Source: an uncultured bacterium
GTDB lineage: Bacteria > Verrucomicrobiota > Kiritimatiellia > PWTM01
DNA: 64,000 nucleotides
Assembly (NCBI GenBank): GCA_938010045.1
Contig: CALLFZ010000003.1
Coordinates: 124,001 to 188,000, forward strand
Reading direction: 5' to 3'
Shown here one piece after another: positions 29,583-44,499 of the stretch. A program made the position numbers and the translations under genes. Every line of letters begins with the position of its first letter. The stretch's first letter is position 1. A model generated the notes under the pieces. It was not told where the DNA came from. It saw only the letters and a list, made by a program, of their open reading frames with translations, and did not search any database.

Positions 29583-31665
29583 CGGGGGGTTCTCCAAGCT
29601 CGAGGGCGCGGCGATAGAGCGCGCGGACCTCCTCAATCGGGGGATTGCGTTGCATCACCAGCAACGCGGCGAGGTTGAAGTGGGCCTTGCCGTCGGTCGG
29701 GTCGAGTCGGATGACCTCGCGGTATTCGGCGATCGCGTCATCGAGGCGGTTAAGCTTGTAGCAGGCGATCGCGAAATCGCGGTGATAGGTCGCATCGGTG
29801 GGGTCGAGCGCGACGGCTTTCGCCAACGCGCGGCCCGCGCTGCGGAGATTGTTGTCGCGGGCCTCGACGAGACCGCGGAGGTGGTGGCCGCCGGCGAGAT
29901 GGGGATGCCGCGAGGTGAGCCGTTCGGCGGCGGCTCGGGCGGGACGGAGCTGACCGAGGGCGAGCGCGGCGCGGCCGTAGCCGAGCAGCGCCTCAGGGTG
30001 GTCCGGCGCGACGGTAAGGAGGCGGTCATAAATGCGGATGGCGTCGGCCGGCTGGTTCGAGCTCAGCAGCGTCGCGGCCTCTGCCAATTGCTGCTGCAGT
30101 TCGGGAGGCAGCTCGAGCGCGGCCGGCGCGGGCGCTTCGATGGCCGGCTCCGGAGCTTGTACGGCCGGCGCCGGTACGGGCGCAGCGGAGAGGGGGTCGG
30201 GCCGCGACAGCGCGCCGCGGACGACCTTTTCCTGAAGTCGGTCGCGTTCGGCGCGGACGCGGTCAAGCTCGGCGCGCAGGGCGTCGCGCTCGCGTTCGGC
30301 CTCGCGTGCCTCGCGGTCGCGCAGATCGAGTTTCGCGGCCAGCGCCTGCAGGCGGGCTTCGGCGCGGCGGAGGTGTTCGCGGGTCTCGGCCAGCGCGGTC
30401 TCAGTGGCGGTATCGGAGGTGGCGGAGCGCCGGGCGGTTTCGAACTCATGGAGCCGGAGCTGTAGCGCGGCGGCCTGTTCGCGCGCGGCGTCGCGCTCCG
30501 CGATCGCCTGGTCGAGCCGCGCGCGGAGTTCCTGTGTGGCGCCGGCGGCGGGCTCGGCGGCGCTTTTGAGGGCGCGTCCGAGTTCGCGAATCCGCTCGCG
30601 GTCGTCGCGGCTGGCGGCCTCGAGGCGTTCGAGCTCGCCCCGCAGTTTCTCCACTTCGGCCGCGGCGGCGGCGCGTTCGGCGGCGACGCGTTTGAGTTCC
30701 CGCTCGAGCGCGACGATCCGCTCGGTGGCCTCGTCGGCGGCGGGCCGTTCGGCGGCCTTCAGCTCGCGGATTTGTTCGCGGGCGGCGTGCAGTTGGGCGG
30801 CGAGGGATTCCGCGCGCGCCGCTGCGGCTGCGGCCTCGCGGCGGGCCTCGCGTACCTGCGTATCCCGTGCGGCGATTTCGTGAGGGGCGGCGGCCGTAGC
30901 GGCTTCCAGTTCGCGCACTCGCGCCTGGAGCGAGGCGATCTGTTCGCGATGCTGCGCGGCCTGCTGTTCCGCGGCTTCGGCGCGGCGGCGAAGGTCATCG
31001 CGTTCAGTTTCGGCGGCGCGGAGCGCAGCGAGGGCTTCGCGATGTTGGGCGGCAGAGACGCTCTCGCGCGCTGCGGCGAGGGCGCGCTCCAGGGCGCTGG
31101 CGCGCTCGATCGCAGCGTCGAGATCGCTCCGGAGGTTGCGGGCCCTCTCGTCGGCAGCGTCTGCGCGCGCCGTTGCGCGGCGGAGGTCTTCCCGGAGCGA
31201 GGCGAGCTCCGCCCGGGCGGTCTCGCGTTCCGTCTGCAACTGATCGAGCGCGGCTTCGAGTTCGCGAAGCCGCTCGGTGGGGGCGGCGGCGGGGGCCGGC
31301 CCCGAAGCCGTGGTCGCGCGCGCGCCGGGCTGAGCGAGGAGCGCCGCGATACGTTGGCGGCAGTAGTCCATGCGGTAGTCGAGGGCGGCCGGCTTGTAGT
31401 CCGGCCGTTCGCGGCGCAGCTGTTCGAAGAGCGTGAGCGCGTGTTGATAGCCGGCCAGGGCGCGGGCCAAGTCGCCGGACTCAAGGGCGCGATCGGCGGC
31501 GAGCATCTCTTGATAGGCGGGCTTTTCCGGCAGATCGCCGGAGGCGGCGACGGCGAACGACGGCAGCAACGCCGCGAGCACGATCGCCGCGCTTCGGCGA
31601 CATCGGCTGCGGCGCGCTCTAGGGCGCGGTGTCGGGTTCTCGCAAACGTTGTTCGATCCGTTCAT
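29551..31665 (-). CDS. exported coiled-coil protein with C-terminal TPRs (second of three)
   Basis: Signal peptide AAIVLAALLPSFAVA, long coiled coil, C-terminal TPRs (AIRIYDRLLTVAPDHPEALLGYGRAALALGQ). Confidence 0.75.
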   Translation of the reverse strand: MNGSNNVCENPTPRPRARRSRCRRSAAIVLAALLPSFAVAASGDLPEKPAYQEMLAADRALESGDLARALAGYQHALTLFEQLRRERPDYKPAALDYRMDYCRQRIAALLAQPGARATTASGPAPAAAPTERLRELEAALDQLQTERETARAELASLREDLRRATARADAADERARNLRSDLDAAIERASALERALAAARESVSAAQHREALAALRAAETERDDLRRRAEAAEQQAAQHREQIASLQARVRELEAATAAAPHEIAARDTQVREARREAAAAAARAESLAAQLHAAREQIRELKAAERPAADEATERIVALERELKRVAAERAAAAAEVEKLRGELERLEAASRDDRERIRELGRALKSAAEPAAGATQELRARLDQAIAERDAAREQAAALQLRLHEFETARRSATSDTATETALAETREHLRRAEARLQALAAKLDLRDREAREAERERDALRAELDRVRAERDRLQEKVVRGALSRPDPLSAAPVPAPAVQAPEPAIEAPAPAALELPPELQQQLAEAATLLSSNQPADAIRIYDRLLTVAPDHPEALLGYGRAALALGQLRPARAAAERLTSRHPHLAGGHHLRGLVEARDNNLRSAGRALAKAVALDPTDATYHRDFAIACYKLNRLDDAIAEYREVIRLDPTDGKAHFNLAALLVMQRNPPIEEVRALYRRALELGEPPDAQLEQRLAQ

Positions 31666-33085
31666 CGTTCGGCTCTCCCAGCTCGATCGCGCGACGGTAG
31701 CAGTCGGCCGCTCGGCGGCGGTTGGGCGGCGTGGTTTTGAGCAAACAGACGGCGGCGTTGAACCACGATAGGCCGTCGTCGGGATCGAGGCCGGCGGCGG
31801 CGATGAAGGTGACGGCGGCCTCGTCGAATCGGCCGGCGTCATGGAACGCGGCGCCGAGCTCGCGGGCGATGTCGGCGCGCAGCGGCGCGCGCTCGCGAGC
31901 TTGGCGCAGCTGGCGCAGCGCCTCGTCGGCGCGGCCGAGGCGCGCGGCGATGCGTCCGGCGAGCAGCAGGCGGTCGGGGTGATCGGGCGCCGCCGCAAGC
32001 AGGTCGCGGGCGAGCCGGTCGGCGGCGGTCAGTTCGCCAGCCTCGAGCAGTGTCTCGGCAAGCCCCGTGGCGGCCACGGCGTCGCCGGGGCGGAGGTTGA
32101 GCGCTTGCGCGTAGAGCGCGCGGGCATCCGCCCAGCGGCCCTCCTCACGCGCAGCGGCGGCGAGCACGAGCAGGCGGGTCAGCTCGGCCTCGTCCACCTC
32201 GTCGGCGGGCACGAGGGTCATCGGGGACGCCGCAACAGCGGCGGGCGGCGGCGCCGCGGTGGAGGAAAGGATCGGCGTGGGCACGGGCGGCGGGGAGGCG
32301 CCGCCGGCGGCCGCGAGGGCGGCGGGCTCGGGCGGTACCGGGACGGCGGCGACCGTGGCGGCCGGCAGTTCGGGGACGGGACGCGGCACGACGGTGATCG
32401 GGGCGGGGGCGGAGGTGACTGAGCCGTCGGGCTCGGGCGGCGGACGAGACTCCGGCATGCGGTCCACCGGCGTCTCGTCGAGCTCGGTTGTCGGCGACTC
32501 CGGCTCAGTGGCGCTGCGAAGCCGCCGCTCCAGGTCGCGCACCGCCGCGCGCAGGCGGAGCCGTTCGGTGTCGGCCTCGTCGGCGCGCGAACGCTCGCGC
32601 TGGAGTGAGGCGACCAGCTCGTCGCGCTCCTGCGTCAGCCGGCGCAGGTCCCGGTGCGCCGCCTGGAGGCGGTCGTCGAGCTCACGCAGTTCGGCGGCGG
32701 TGCGTTCGGCGCGACGGCGAGCGTCGTCGAGATCGGTTTCGAGCCGACCGACGCGCGTCTGCAGCGCGAGGTTCTCCGATTCCAAGTCCTGCACTCGGGT
32801 CTCGAGCTCGCGGCGTCGGGTCTCGGCGGCTTGCTGCGCCGCTCGTGCCCGGCGGAGCTGGCGGTCCTTCTCGTCCATACGGAGCCGAAGCTGCTCATAG
32901 CTGGTGCGAATGCGCGCGACGGCGCTCTCGATCTCGGCCATCGGGTCACCGTCGGGCAAAGCGGAGGTGGCGTCCGATGCGGACGGCTCCTTCTCGGCGG
33001 CCCGTAGGAGACTGCATGCGCATCCAAACGCCGTCGCAAACATGGCGGCTCGAGCGGCCCGGGCGCTGGCATGGCGGCGAGACAT
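31619..33085 (-). CDS. exported coiled-coil protein with C-terminal TPRs (first of three)
   Basis: Same layout; C-terminus CYRRAIELGEPNDERIEQRL resembles LYRRALELGEPPDAQLEQRL of the second gene. Confidence 0.75.
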   Translation of the reverse strand: MSRRHASARAARAAMFATAFGCACSLLRAAEKEPSASDATSALPDGDPMAEIESAVARIRTSYEQLRLRMDEKDRQLRRARAAQQAAETRRRELETRVQDLESENLALQTRVGRLETDLDDARRRAERTAAELRELDDRLQAAHRDLRRLTQERDELVASLQRERSRADEADTERLRLRAAVRDLERRLRSATEPESPTTELDETPVDRMPESRPPPEPDGSVTSAPAPITVVPRPVPELPAATVAAVPVPPEPAALAAAGGASPPPVPTPILSSTAAPPPAAVAASPMTLVPADEVDEAELTRLLVLAAAAREEGRWADARALYAQALNLRPGDAVAATGLAETLLEAGELTAADRLARDLLAAAPDHPDRLLLAGRIAARLGRADEALRQLRQARERAPLRADIARELGAAFHDAGRFDEAAVTFIAAAGLDPDDGLSWFNAAVCLLKTTPPNRRRAADCYRRAIELGEPNDERIEQRLREPDTAP

Positions 33086-33128
33086 CGGTTCTTTTGTGTG
33101 GTCCGCGGAGATGCTATAGGAAGCAGCC

Positions 33129-33950
33129 GTGAAACTTCAATGCGGACGGGGCGATCGCCCAACCGAGTGGCTGTACGGGCGGCAGGTGTTGCTCGAGGTC
33201 CTGCGGGCGGGGCGCCGCCGCTGCCACGCGTTGTGGGTCGCCGAAGGAGTGCGACCGGGGCCGACGGTGTCGGCGCTGAGGGACTGGGCGCGTCGGCGCG
33301 GTGTGCCAGTGAGGATCTGTGCAAAGTCCGAGCTCGACCGCCGCACCGCAAGCGCGAACCATCAAGGGGCGGTGCTGGAGGCGGATCCGTTTCCGGAGAC
33401 CGGATTCGATGAGCTGGTGGACTCGGCGCTTCGCGGGCCGGAGCCTCCGTTCCTTTTGATGCTGGACCACCTGCAGGACCCGCAGAATGTCGGTTCGATC
33501 ATGCGGTCCGCCGAGGCGGCCGGAGTGGGAGGCGTGGTGCTTGCGCGGGACCGCGCGTGCGGGGTCACGCCGGCGGTGGTGCGCGCGTCGTCGGGGGCGG
33601 TGGAGCACCTGCCGGTGGCGCGGGTGGCGAACATCGCGGCGGCGGTGACCGAGCTTGAGCGGCGTGGCGTTCGCGTGTGGGCGCTCGACGCGGTCGAAGA
33701 GGCGCGGCCGATCCACGAACAGGATTTGCGCGGCGCGCTGGCGTTGGTGGTCGGCGCGGAGGGTCAGGGGGTACAGAAACGCGTGCGGGCGGCCTGCGCG
33801 GGGTGTCTGCGCATTCCGATGTGGGGGCGGGTGGCGTCGTTCAACGCGGCCGTCGCGGCGGCGATGGCGATGTACGAGGTGCGCCGGCAGCGAATCACCG
33901 TGGCGGGCGGGGAGACGGGCGACCATGTCACTGCGGCACCGCGCAGTTGA
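33129..33950 (+). CDS. rlmB: TrmH/SpoU family 23S rRNA methyltransferase (RlmB-like)
   Basis: WLYGRQVLLEVLRAGRR; NHQGAVLEADPF; LLMLDHLQDPQNVGSIMRSAEAAGVGGVVLARDRACGVTPAVVRASSGAVEHLPVARV; ALVVGAEGQGVQKRVRAAC. Confidence 0.92.
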   Translation: MKLQCGRGDRPTEWLYGRQVLLEVLRAGRRRCHALWVAEGVRPGPTVSALRDWARRRGVPVRICAKSELDRRTASANHQGAVLEADPFPETGFDELVDSALRGPEPPFLLMLDHLQDPQNVGSIMRSAEAAGVGGVVLARDRACGVTPAVVRASSGAVEHLPVARVANIAAAVTELERRGVRVWALDAVEEARPIHEQDLRGALALVVGAEGQGVQKRVRAACAGCLRIPMWGRVASFNAAVAAAMAMYEVRRQRITVAGGETGDHVTAAPRS

Positions 33951-34329
33951 GGAATTCGAGCTGCGGCTGCACGAGCTGTTCGGGCGGATCGACCGCGAGC
34001 TCGAGACTCAGTACGGCGGCGAGATTCCGCGCGATCCGCGCCGCCCGCCCGTCGGCTCGACCGCGGATCACACCGCGGAGGGAGTATTTCGTCTCGGCGC
34101 GTCGTTCAGCGCGGGTTACGGCTCGGAGTACGGCCCCGGCTATGTGGTGGCGATTGACGTGCGGGCCGCGCGGCCGCCACCGCCGGAGTTGTCCGCCCGG
34201 ATCGAGCGGCGCGCAATCGAACGGCTGCGCCAGGAGCTGGCGGCGGAGTTTCCCGACCGCGCGCTCGAGGTGGTGCGGGACGGACCAGTCTGGAAAATCA
34301 TCGGAGACCTCTCGCTCGGCCAGGCCTGA
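33925..34329 (+). CDS. 134-aa conserved-looking hypothetical protein
   Basis: MSLRHRAVEEFELRLHELFGRIDRELETQYGG…; ATG in phase to TGA, overlapping rlmB by 26 nt. Confidence 0.6.
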   Translation: MSLRHRAVEEFELRLHELFGRIDRELETQYGGEIPRDPRRPPVGSTADHTAEGVFRLGASFSAGYGSEYGPGYVVAIDVRAARPPPPELSARIERRAIERLRQELAAEFPDRALEVVRDGPVWKIIGDLSLGQA

Positions 34330-34397
34330 ACGAGCCGTTTGGAGCCACACGGGGAGTGGTCGGCCGTGCCATGGTTGGAACGGAGCGCGGGGGGGGC

Positions 34398-34412
34398 GTC
34401 CAAGGCTTGGAC
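34398..34412. repeat. dispersed palindrome GTCCAA-GGC-TTGGAC
   Basis: Perfect palindrome between two convergent gene ends. Confidence 0.7.
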
Positions 34413-34442
34413 GGGCGAGGGGTGCGGATGCGAGACGGCGGT

Positions 34443-37308
<2,866 letters not shown>

Positions 37309-37362
37309 CGGGCAGCCCGCGGCGGCGTCGGACCGACGGCGCGGACAACGACCGGAAATCGG

Positions 37363-37566
37363 TTACTTCGCGCTGGCGGCGGCGGCCGCGCGGCTCCGCG
37401 CACGCGCGGCCTTGCGGCGGCGCTGCTCGGACGGCTTTTCGTAATGGCGGCGAGCGCGCAACTCGCGCAGCACACCCTCGCGGTCGAGCTTCTTCTTGAG
37501 CCGCCGGATCGCCTTGTCAATCGTTTCGCCTTTGCGAACCTTGACTTCGGTCACGTTGTTCTTCAC
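37363..37566 (-). CDS. rpsU: 30S ribosomal protein bS21
   Basis: [55 protein letters not shown]; probable GTG start. Confidence 0.92.
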   Translation of the reverse strand: MKNNVTEVKVRKGETIDKAIRRLKKKLDREGVLRELRARRHYEKPSEQRRRKAARARSRAAAAASAK

Positions 37567-38444
37567 CCCTTTCCCGTCGCGCTTCCCGCGCACGAGACCA
37601 TCCTCAAAAGACGAATCATAGGGCAGATTCGTCGGGACGTCAAACCGGCCGCGATGCTGAGACCGCGCATGGGACCTCCAGCCGGCACGAGGAGAGCAGG
37701 CCTTCGTTCGGTGCTGTGGCTGCCGATCGCCCATATTCTGCGACTCGCGACGGGGAGCCGATGCGGACGCGGAAAAAAGAAGTCACGGAAACCGAGGCGT
37801 TCGCGTGCCCAAAATGTTCGAGAACGCCTGAGATCGCGGTATCGGTACGGCGAATTGAGCGCGGCGATGGAGCGGGTCAGAGTCGAACCCCTCGTGTAGG
37901 CGTGGTGGTGCTGCGTTTCGGCGCCTCCGCGACTGGGCCTGTGTTCGCCGGCCACATGCAGCCTCCATGAGACCATGCGACCAATGAGACCATGGCCCCG
38001 ACTGACAGGGGCGGTGTATCGAGAAATGTCGGTCGGCGCCGGCGTGATGGCCGTCCTCGGGATGGGGCATTGGCTGGCGCGGCGCCGGCAGGGCTGGACG
38101 TGGCCAAACTCAAAGAGCGGGCTGACGACTTTGACCTGTGCGGCAGGCGGGGTCGCGTCGGGCGGGGGCCTCATCTAAAAATTTCGGACGAAGGTGGCCC
38201 CCGGATCGGATGCCGGCATGAGCCGACCATCACGAGAGTGGCTGCACCCGGCGTTTTTTCCTGCCCTGCTTGGTGGTTGCCCGGGTTGATCCCCGCCGAA
38301 TTTTGCAGCCGAATTTTGCACTTGGGCCTGTCCCCAATCGAACACACTAGGCGTGCCCGTCCTCGGCATCGGCAGCCGGGCCATCCTTCCTTGACGTGCC
38401 TGTTCCCAGTGGTCCCCCAACCGCCGGCCCGAGTGCCTGTTGTC

Positions 38445-39322
38445 GGGGACAGGCACCACAACCGGCACCACAACCAAACAAGTGGGGACAGGAACCACAA
38501 CCAAAAGAGTGAGAGGGAGAGATTCGTGCGTAGCTCGCGCATGTGCCTGTCCCCAGTTACGGAGTGGGGACTTACGGAGTGGGGACAGGCACTCCCTCCT
38601 CGCCCCAGGGCAGGCCCGACCGCCAGACGCCACTCCTCGCCCTACATGCCCGGGCCCAATGGGGACAGGCACCAGGAAACCCTCGCTCCGGCGGCGGAGC
38701 GCCGGAGCTACAGCGGCTGGAAGTGCGTGCCGGAAGTGCGTGCCTGTCCCCAAGGGCGGCTCGGGGTCCCTGTCCCCAGTTCGCGCGCATGGCTCCGGCG
38801 GCGGAGCGCCGGAGCTACAGGGGCGGCGCGCGTGGGCTCCAAACGGGGGACAGGCACCGGTCAAGAAGTCAAGAAGTTACAGTAGAAGATGTAAAGCGAG
38901 ATTGTTGCGTCGTTTGCGCTCGTGCCTGTTGCGCTCGTGCCTGTCCCCAATGCCTGTCCCCAATGGCAGTCCACAATGCCTGTTGCGCTCGTGCCTGTCC
39001 CCAATGGCAGTCCACAATGGCATAGGGGGCAGCAAAGGGGACAGCAAAGAGGACGGCCCAAGGGGGCCCAAGGGGACAGGCACCTGGAAACCCAAGGGGA
39101 CAGGCACCAGGAAACCGGCACCAGGAAACCCTCGCTCCGGCGGCGGAGCGCCGGAGCTACAGCGGCGGTGCGCGTGTGCCTGTCCCCATGACGACTCCAT
39201 GGCGGCTGGCGCGAGGCGACGATCGCCAAGTACTCTCTGCGCCCACCCAGACTGCCTGTCCCCGGCAGACCGACCATCCGCCCCCGAGCTCTGTTCCCAA
39301 GGGCCGCGAGGTGCCTGTCCCC
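38445..39322. repeat. composite repeat cluster 2, inverted relative to cluster 1
   Basis: GGGGACAGGCAC or its complement at 38445, 38543(-), 38581, 38661, 38740(-), 38846, 38937(-), 38991(-), 39072, 39096, 39176(-), 39311(-); hairpin module at 38685, 38792 and 39134. Confidence 0.85.
38779..38948 (-). repeat. inverted copy of the 18957-19100 core
   Basis: Reverse complement GGGGACAGGCACGAGCGCAACAGGCACGAGCGCAAACGACGCAACAATCTCGCTTTACATCTTCTACTGTAACTTCTTGACTTCTTGACCGGTGCCTGTCCCCCGTTTGGAGCCCACGCGCGCCGCCCCTGTAGCTCC…. Confidence 0.85.
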
Positions 39323-40134
39323 AGCGACCACCCCGAACGCCACGCTCGACTCGGCGTTTGGTGGCTAGCGCCGCGCCGCTCCCCATGTTCTCGTCTTCCC
39401 CCACAGAACACGTTCAGCCCTTCCTCAACACGCTCACAGGAGCTTCTTGGCCCGCAAGGTCTGGAAGACGCGTCGGATGGCTTCAAGATCGGAAGAGTCG
39501 TCGAGGCGATCCCAACCGAAGAGCGAGGGGGTGTCGCGAAATTCACGTGGGCTTGATCCACCGCACCTTCGACCCGGGTCCAGGCCTGAATGGCCGAACC
39601 CCTTGTGTGGTTTGGGCAGCGGCGAGAATCGCCGGCAAATGGCGCTGGGGTGTTGGGGCCAACGAGGCCAACGATGTTCGTTTCCCTTCACCGACGCCCG
39701 TATTGGTCGCTCATTCGGCCGCGCGCGTGGAGTTCCTTCGGCTACTACTACACGTGGACGGACACCGGCTCGAAGTGCTTGCCCTCGGAATCGATCAAGG
39801 TCGGACTCTGGATGGATGCGTACTGAGTCGAACGCGGTTGCGGGAACCGGTGTCGTTCGACCTGAACCAGTGCTCATCCCGGACGCCGGTGAGGTGGGGT
39901 CAACGGCATTCGCCCCCGGTTCGATCAGGAGGATGGGCTGGGCGGCATCGCGGGGGGCCTTATCACCATCAACACCAACAGGGCCTCCTACGTCGGGTGC
40001 ACAATCACCGCGGATGACTTCCATGGCGAGCCCAGCCTAGGACACGTTTCCGAGCATGGGCCGGGGCAACTCCTGTGCGGTGCCAAAATCCCGTTGGCCC
40101 ACCCCCGCAGGCCGCACGACCAACGCGGAGATGA

Positions 40135-41622
<1,488 letters not shown>

Positions 41623-41709
41623 GACTGCCACCCCGACGGCAGCGGGATGCCGGCCGCGCCTCGGCATCCCGCGCCGTGTTTCCTGGGGTGGCGAGGAGAG
41701 ACGAGGAGC

Positions 41710-42969
41710 ATGAACAAACTGACGGTTCGCGATGTGGATGTCCGCGGGCGGCGGGTGCTCTCGCGGGTGGATTTTAACGTGCCGATCCAAAACGGCCGCG
41801 TGGCCGACGACACGCGCATCCGCGGTGCATTGCCGACGATTCAGTACATCCTCGAGCACGGTGCTTCGCTCGTGCTCATGAGCCATCTCGGCCGGCCCAA
41901 GGGCAAGGGATTCGAGCCGGCGTTCTCGCTGCGGCCGGTGGCCGATCGCCTCGCGGAACTGCTGGGGCGGCCGGTGAAGTTCGGTCCGGACTGCGTGTCC
42001 GAAGAGACCGTCGCGATGGCCCGCGCGCTGAACCCCGGCGAGGTCATGCTGGTGGAAAACACGCGCTTTTATCCGGACGAGGGCAAGGTCAAGCTGCCCG
42101 AGACGGCGACGGAGGAAGAAACGAAGGCCGCGAAGGCCGCCGTGAAAACGGCGCAGGCCGAGCTGGCGGAGAAGCTCGCGAAGCTCGGCGACGGCGAGGT
42201 GTTCGTGAACGACGCATTCGGCTCCGCGCACCGCGCGCACGCCTCGACCGCGCTGGTCTGTAAGTACTACCGCTACAACGTCGCCGGCTTCTTAATGGAG
42301 AAGGAGATTGAGTACCTGAGCCGCGCGCTCACGAGCCCCGAGCGGCCGTTTGTTGCGATCCTCGGCGGCGCAAAGGTCAGCGACAAGGTCAACGTGATTC
42401 AGAACCTGCTCACGAAGGTGGACGCCCTGCTCATTGGCGGCGCGATGGCCTACACCTTCTACCGGGCCCGCGGCCTGCCCACCGGTGACTCGCTCGTCGA
42501 GACGGACAAGGCCGACCTGGCGCGCGAACTGATCGAGCGCGCCGCGGCCGCGAACGTGAAGCTGCTGCTGCCGGTGGACCATGTGATCGCCGACGCGTTC
42601 GATGCATCTGCCCGCACGGAGGTCGTCGGCGAGAGCGGCATCCGCGACGGTTGGCGCGCGCTCGACATCGGACCGGAAACGATCCGGCGCTTCTCCGAGG
42701 TCATTCGCGGCGCGAAGACGGTCGTCTGGAACGGCCCGATGGGGTGTTTCGAAATGGAGCCATTCGCGACGGGCACCTTTGCGATCGCGCGGGCGATCGC
42801 GGAAACGAAGTGTCTGAGCATCATCGGCGGCGGCGACAGCGTGAGCGCCGTGAATCGCAGCGGCCTGGCCGACAAAATGAGCCATATCAGCACCGGCGGT
42901 GGCGCAAGCCTCGAGTTTCTGGAAGGCAAGGAACTGCCCGGGGTTGCGGCGCTGACCAACCGCTCTTGA
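41710..42969 (+). CDS. pgk: phosphoglycerate kinase
   Basis: [85 protein letters not shown]. Confidence 0.98.
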   Translation: MNKLTVRDVDVRGRRVLSRVDFNVPIQNGRVADDTRIRGALPTIQYILEHGASLVLMSHLGRPKGKGFEPAFSLRPVADRLAELLGRPVKFGPDCVSEETVAMARALNPGEVMLVENTRFYPDEGKVKLPETATEEETKAAKAAVKTAQAELAEKLAKLGDGEVFVNDAFGSAHRAHASTALVCKYYRYNVAGFLMEKEIEYLSRALTSPERPFVAILGGAKVSDKVNVIQNLLTKVDALLIGGAMAYTFYRARGLPTGDSLVETDKADLARELIERAAAANVKLLLPVDHVIADAFDASARTEVVGESGIRDGWRALDIGPETIRRFSEVIRGAKTVVWNGPMGCFEMEPFATGTFAIARAIAETKCLSIIGGGDSVSAVNRSGLADKMSHISTGGGASLEFLEGKELPGVAALTNRS

Positions 42970-42979
42970 GAGCTCGGAC

Positions 42980-43501
42980 GTGAAGCCGTTGCGTTGGATG
43001 GGGGTCACGGCGGCTTGGCTGGCGGCGAGCGCGACGTTCGCGTCATCGCCGGCCGAGGGCACTCTCGAGGTCAGCGCGATCATCCGGGGCGATTCGACCG
43101 GTTTCGGTCCGCGGCATGTCGTGGCGGTATGGGTCGAGGATGCAAACGGACGGTTCGTCCGCACCTTGGCGGTGGAGGGCCGAAAGCAGTGGCGGCGCCT
43201 TGAGGCGTGGCGCGCGGCGGCGGGGCGGGCGGCCGGACCGGATGCGGTGACCGGGGCCACTCGCACCGACTGGGGACGGTTCTCGGCCAGCTGGGACGGT
43301 ACGATCGAGGGGGGCCGGACCGCGCCCGACGGCGAGTATCGGGTACGCATCGAGACCACATGGTGGAATGGCGCGGGGCCCCGCGTGGATGACCTGAAGT
43401 TCACGAAAGGGCCCACGCCGCAGCAGGCCACTCGACCGGACGTCGGACCCTTCCGCGAAATCCGCCTCGATTGGACACCCGCCTCCCGCGCCGGGCGATA
43501 G
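42980..43501 (+). CDS. exported DUF2271-like protein
   Basis: Signal peptide; HVVAVWVEDANGRFVRTLAVEGRKQWRRLEAWRAAAG…DAVTGATR pattern. Confidence 0.7.
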   Translation: MKPLRWMGVTAAWLAASATFASSPAEGTLEVSAIIRGDSTGFGPRHVVAVWVEDANGRFVRTLAVEGRKQWRRLEAWRAAAGRAAGPDAVTGATRTDWGRFSASWDGTIEGGRTAPDGEYRVRIETTWWNGAGPRVDDLKFTKGPTPQQATRPDVGPFREIRLDWTPASRAGR

Positions 43502-43869
43502 TCCGGCATCGCCGGCTGCCGGCGCGGGCGGCACCGCTTCATCGCCGCTGTCTGGTGGAAACGGTGGGGACGAGAAACTTCATGCGTTGAAGTGGGGCTC
43601 GCGCCGCGGCGGGGTGCGAACTTGCGGGATTGGGAGCGTCGCTTCGGGCATTCTATGTCCGAGAACGTCGCTGAGGTCGAGATCCCAAGGGCGCCGAGCG
43701 CGCGGGGTAGGGTGAACGATCTGGAGCTTCCACCGTTCAACCGGCACGTGGTGTCTGCACCCACTTGTGAAGGGCGGTCATCGCCCGCGTCGGCGCCGCA
43801 GGTGCACAGCTGCCCATGCGCGTTCGTGTGGGCAAGATGGGGAAGCGATGTGCCCTTGGCCGAAGCGCT

Positions 43870-44493
43870 CTATTTAATGACCTCGAATTGGGAGGCGAAA
43901 TCAACGGTCGAGGCGCCTTCGGCGCGCGGAACGATCGCGACCTGGATGAAGCCCTTCGGCAGTTTGGCGAGCTGCGGGACCTGCCAATTCGACACGAGCA
44001 TGATCTTCGGGCGCGGATTCGGCAGGGCCGCGAGATCCGCGGCGGTGAGCGCCGGGGGCGGCACGAACAGGATCAGGAGTTTTGCGGAGGCGTGCCGACG
44101 GATCAGTTCTACAAAATCGGATTTCCGCACGGCTTCCCCGGTGCGCTCGATCTCGGGGTTGATGGGCAATCGTTCCTCGGCGCGCAACAACAAGCCGCGG
44201 GTGGTCAGCGCGGCACGAACGCCGGCGAGCGCCCGCGCCGAAAACGGGTCGGCCATTTCCGGCGTACGTTCGACATCGACGAGAACAATCTCCCCTCCGG
44301 CCCCCGCCAAGGCAAGGCCCTCATCGAGTGCAGCCGCGGTCAATGCGTCCGCGGCCTGCGTCAACTCGGCCGGAGGGGTGGGTGTTCGGCGGCACGCGGG
44401 CGCCAGCACGAGCGCCGCGGCCAGCGCGGCGACGCCCATGCCCGTCACGCGGCTCGGCGGCATGGAACGATGGTTCATCGGGCATCTCCGCAA
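43870..44493 (-). CDS. putative lipoprotein of unknown function
   Basis: Lipobox-like ALVLAPAC near the N-terminus; continuous 207-codon ORF. Confidence 0.55.
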   Translation of the reverse strand: MRRCPMNHRSMPPSRVTGMGVAALAAALVLAPACRRTPTPPAELTQAADALTAAALDEGLALAGAGGEIVLVDVERTPEMADPFSARALAGVRAALTTRGLLLRAEERLPINPEIERTGEAVRKSDFVELIRRHASAKLLILFVPPPALTAADLAALPNPRPKIMLVSNWQVPQLAKLPKGFIQVAIVPRAEGASTVDFASQFEVIK

Positions 44494-44499
44494 CCGGAA

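Noticed and set aside
28675-30465. 596-aa plus-strand Ser/Ala/Arg-rich ORF
   Set aside because: Complement of coiled-coil genes; low-complexity shadow.
37850-37930. tRNA/tmRNA-like fragment (GAGGGGTTCGACTCTGACCCGCTCC on the minus strand)
   Set aside because: T-loop-like sequence but the T-stem does not pair and no cloverleaf or tmRNA domain can be formed.
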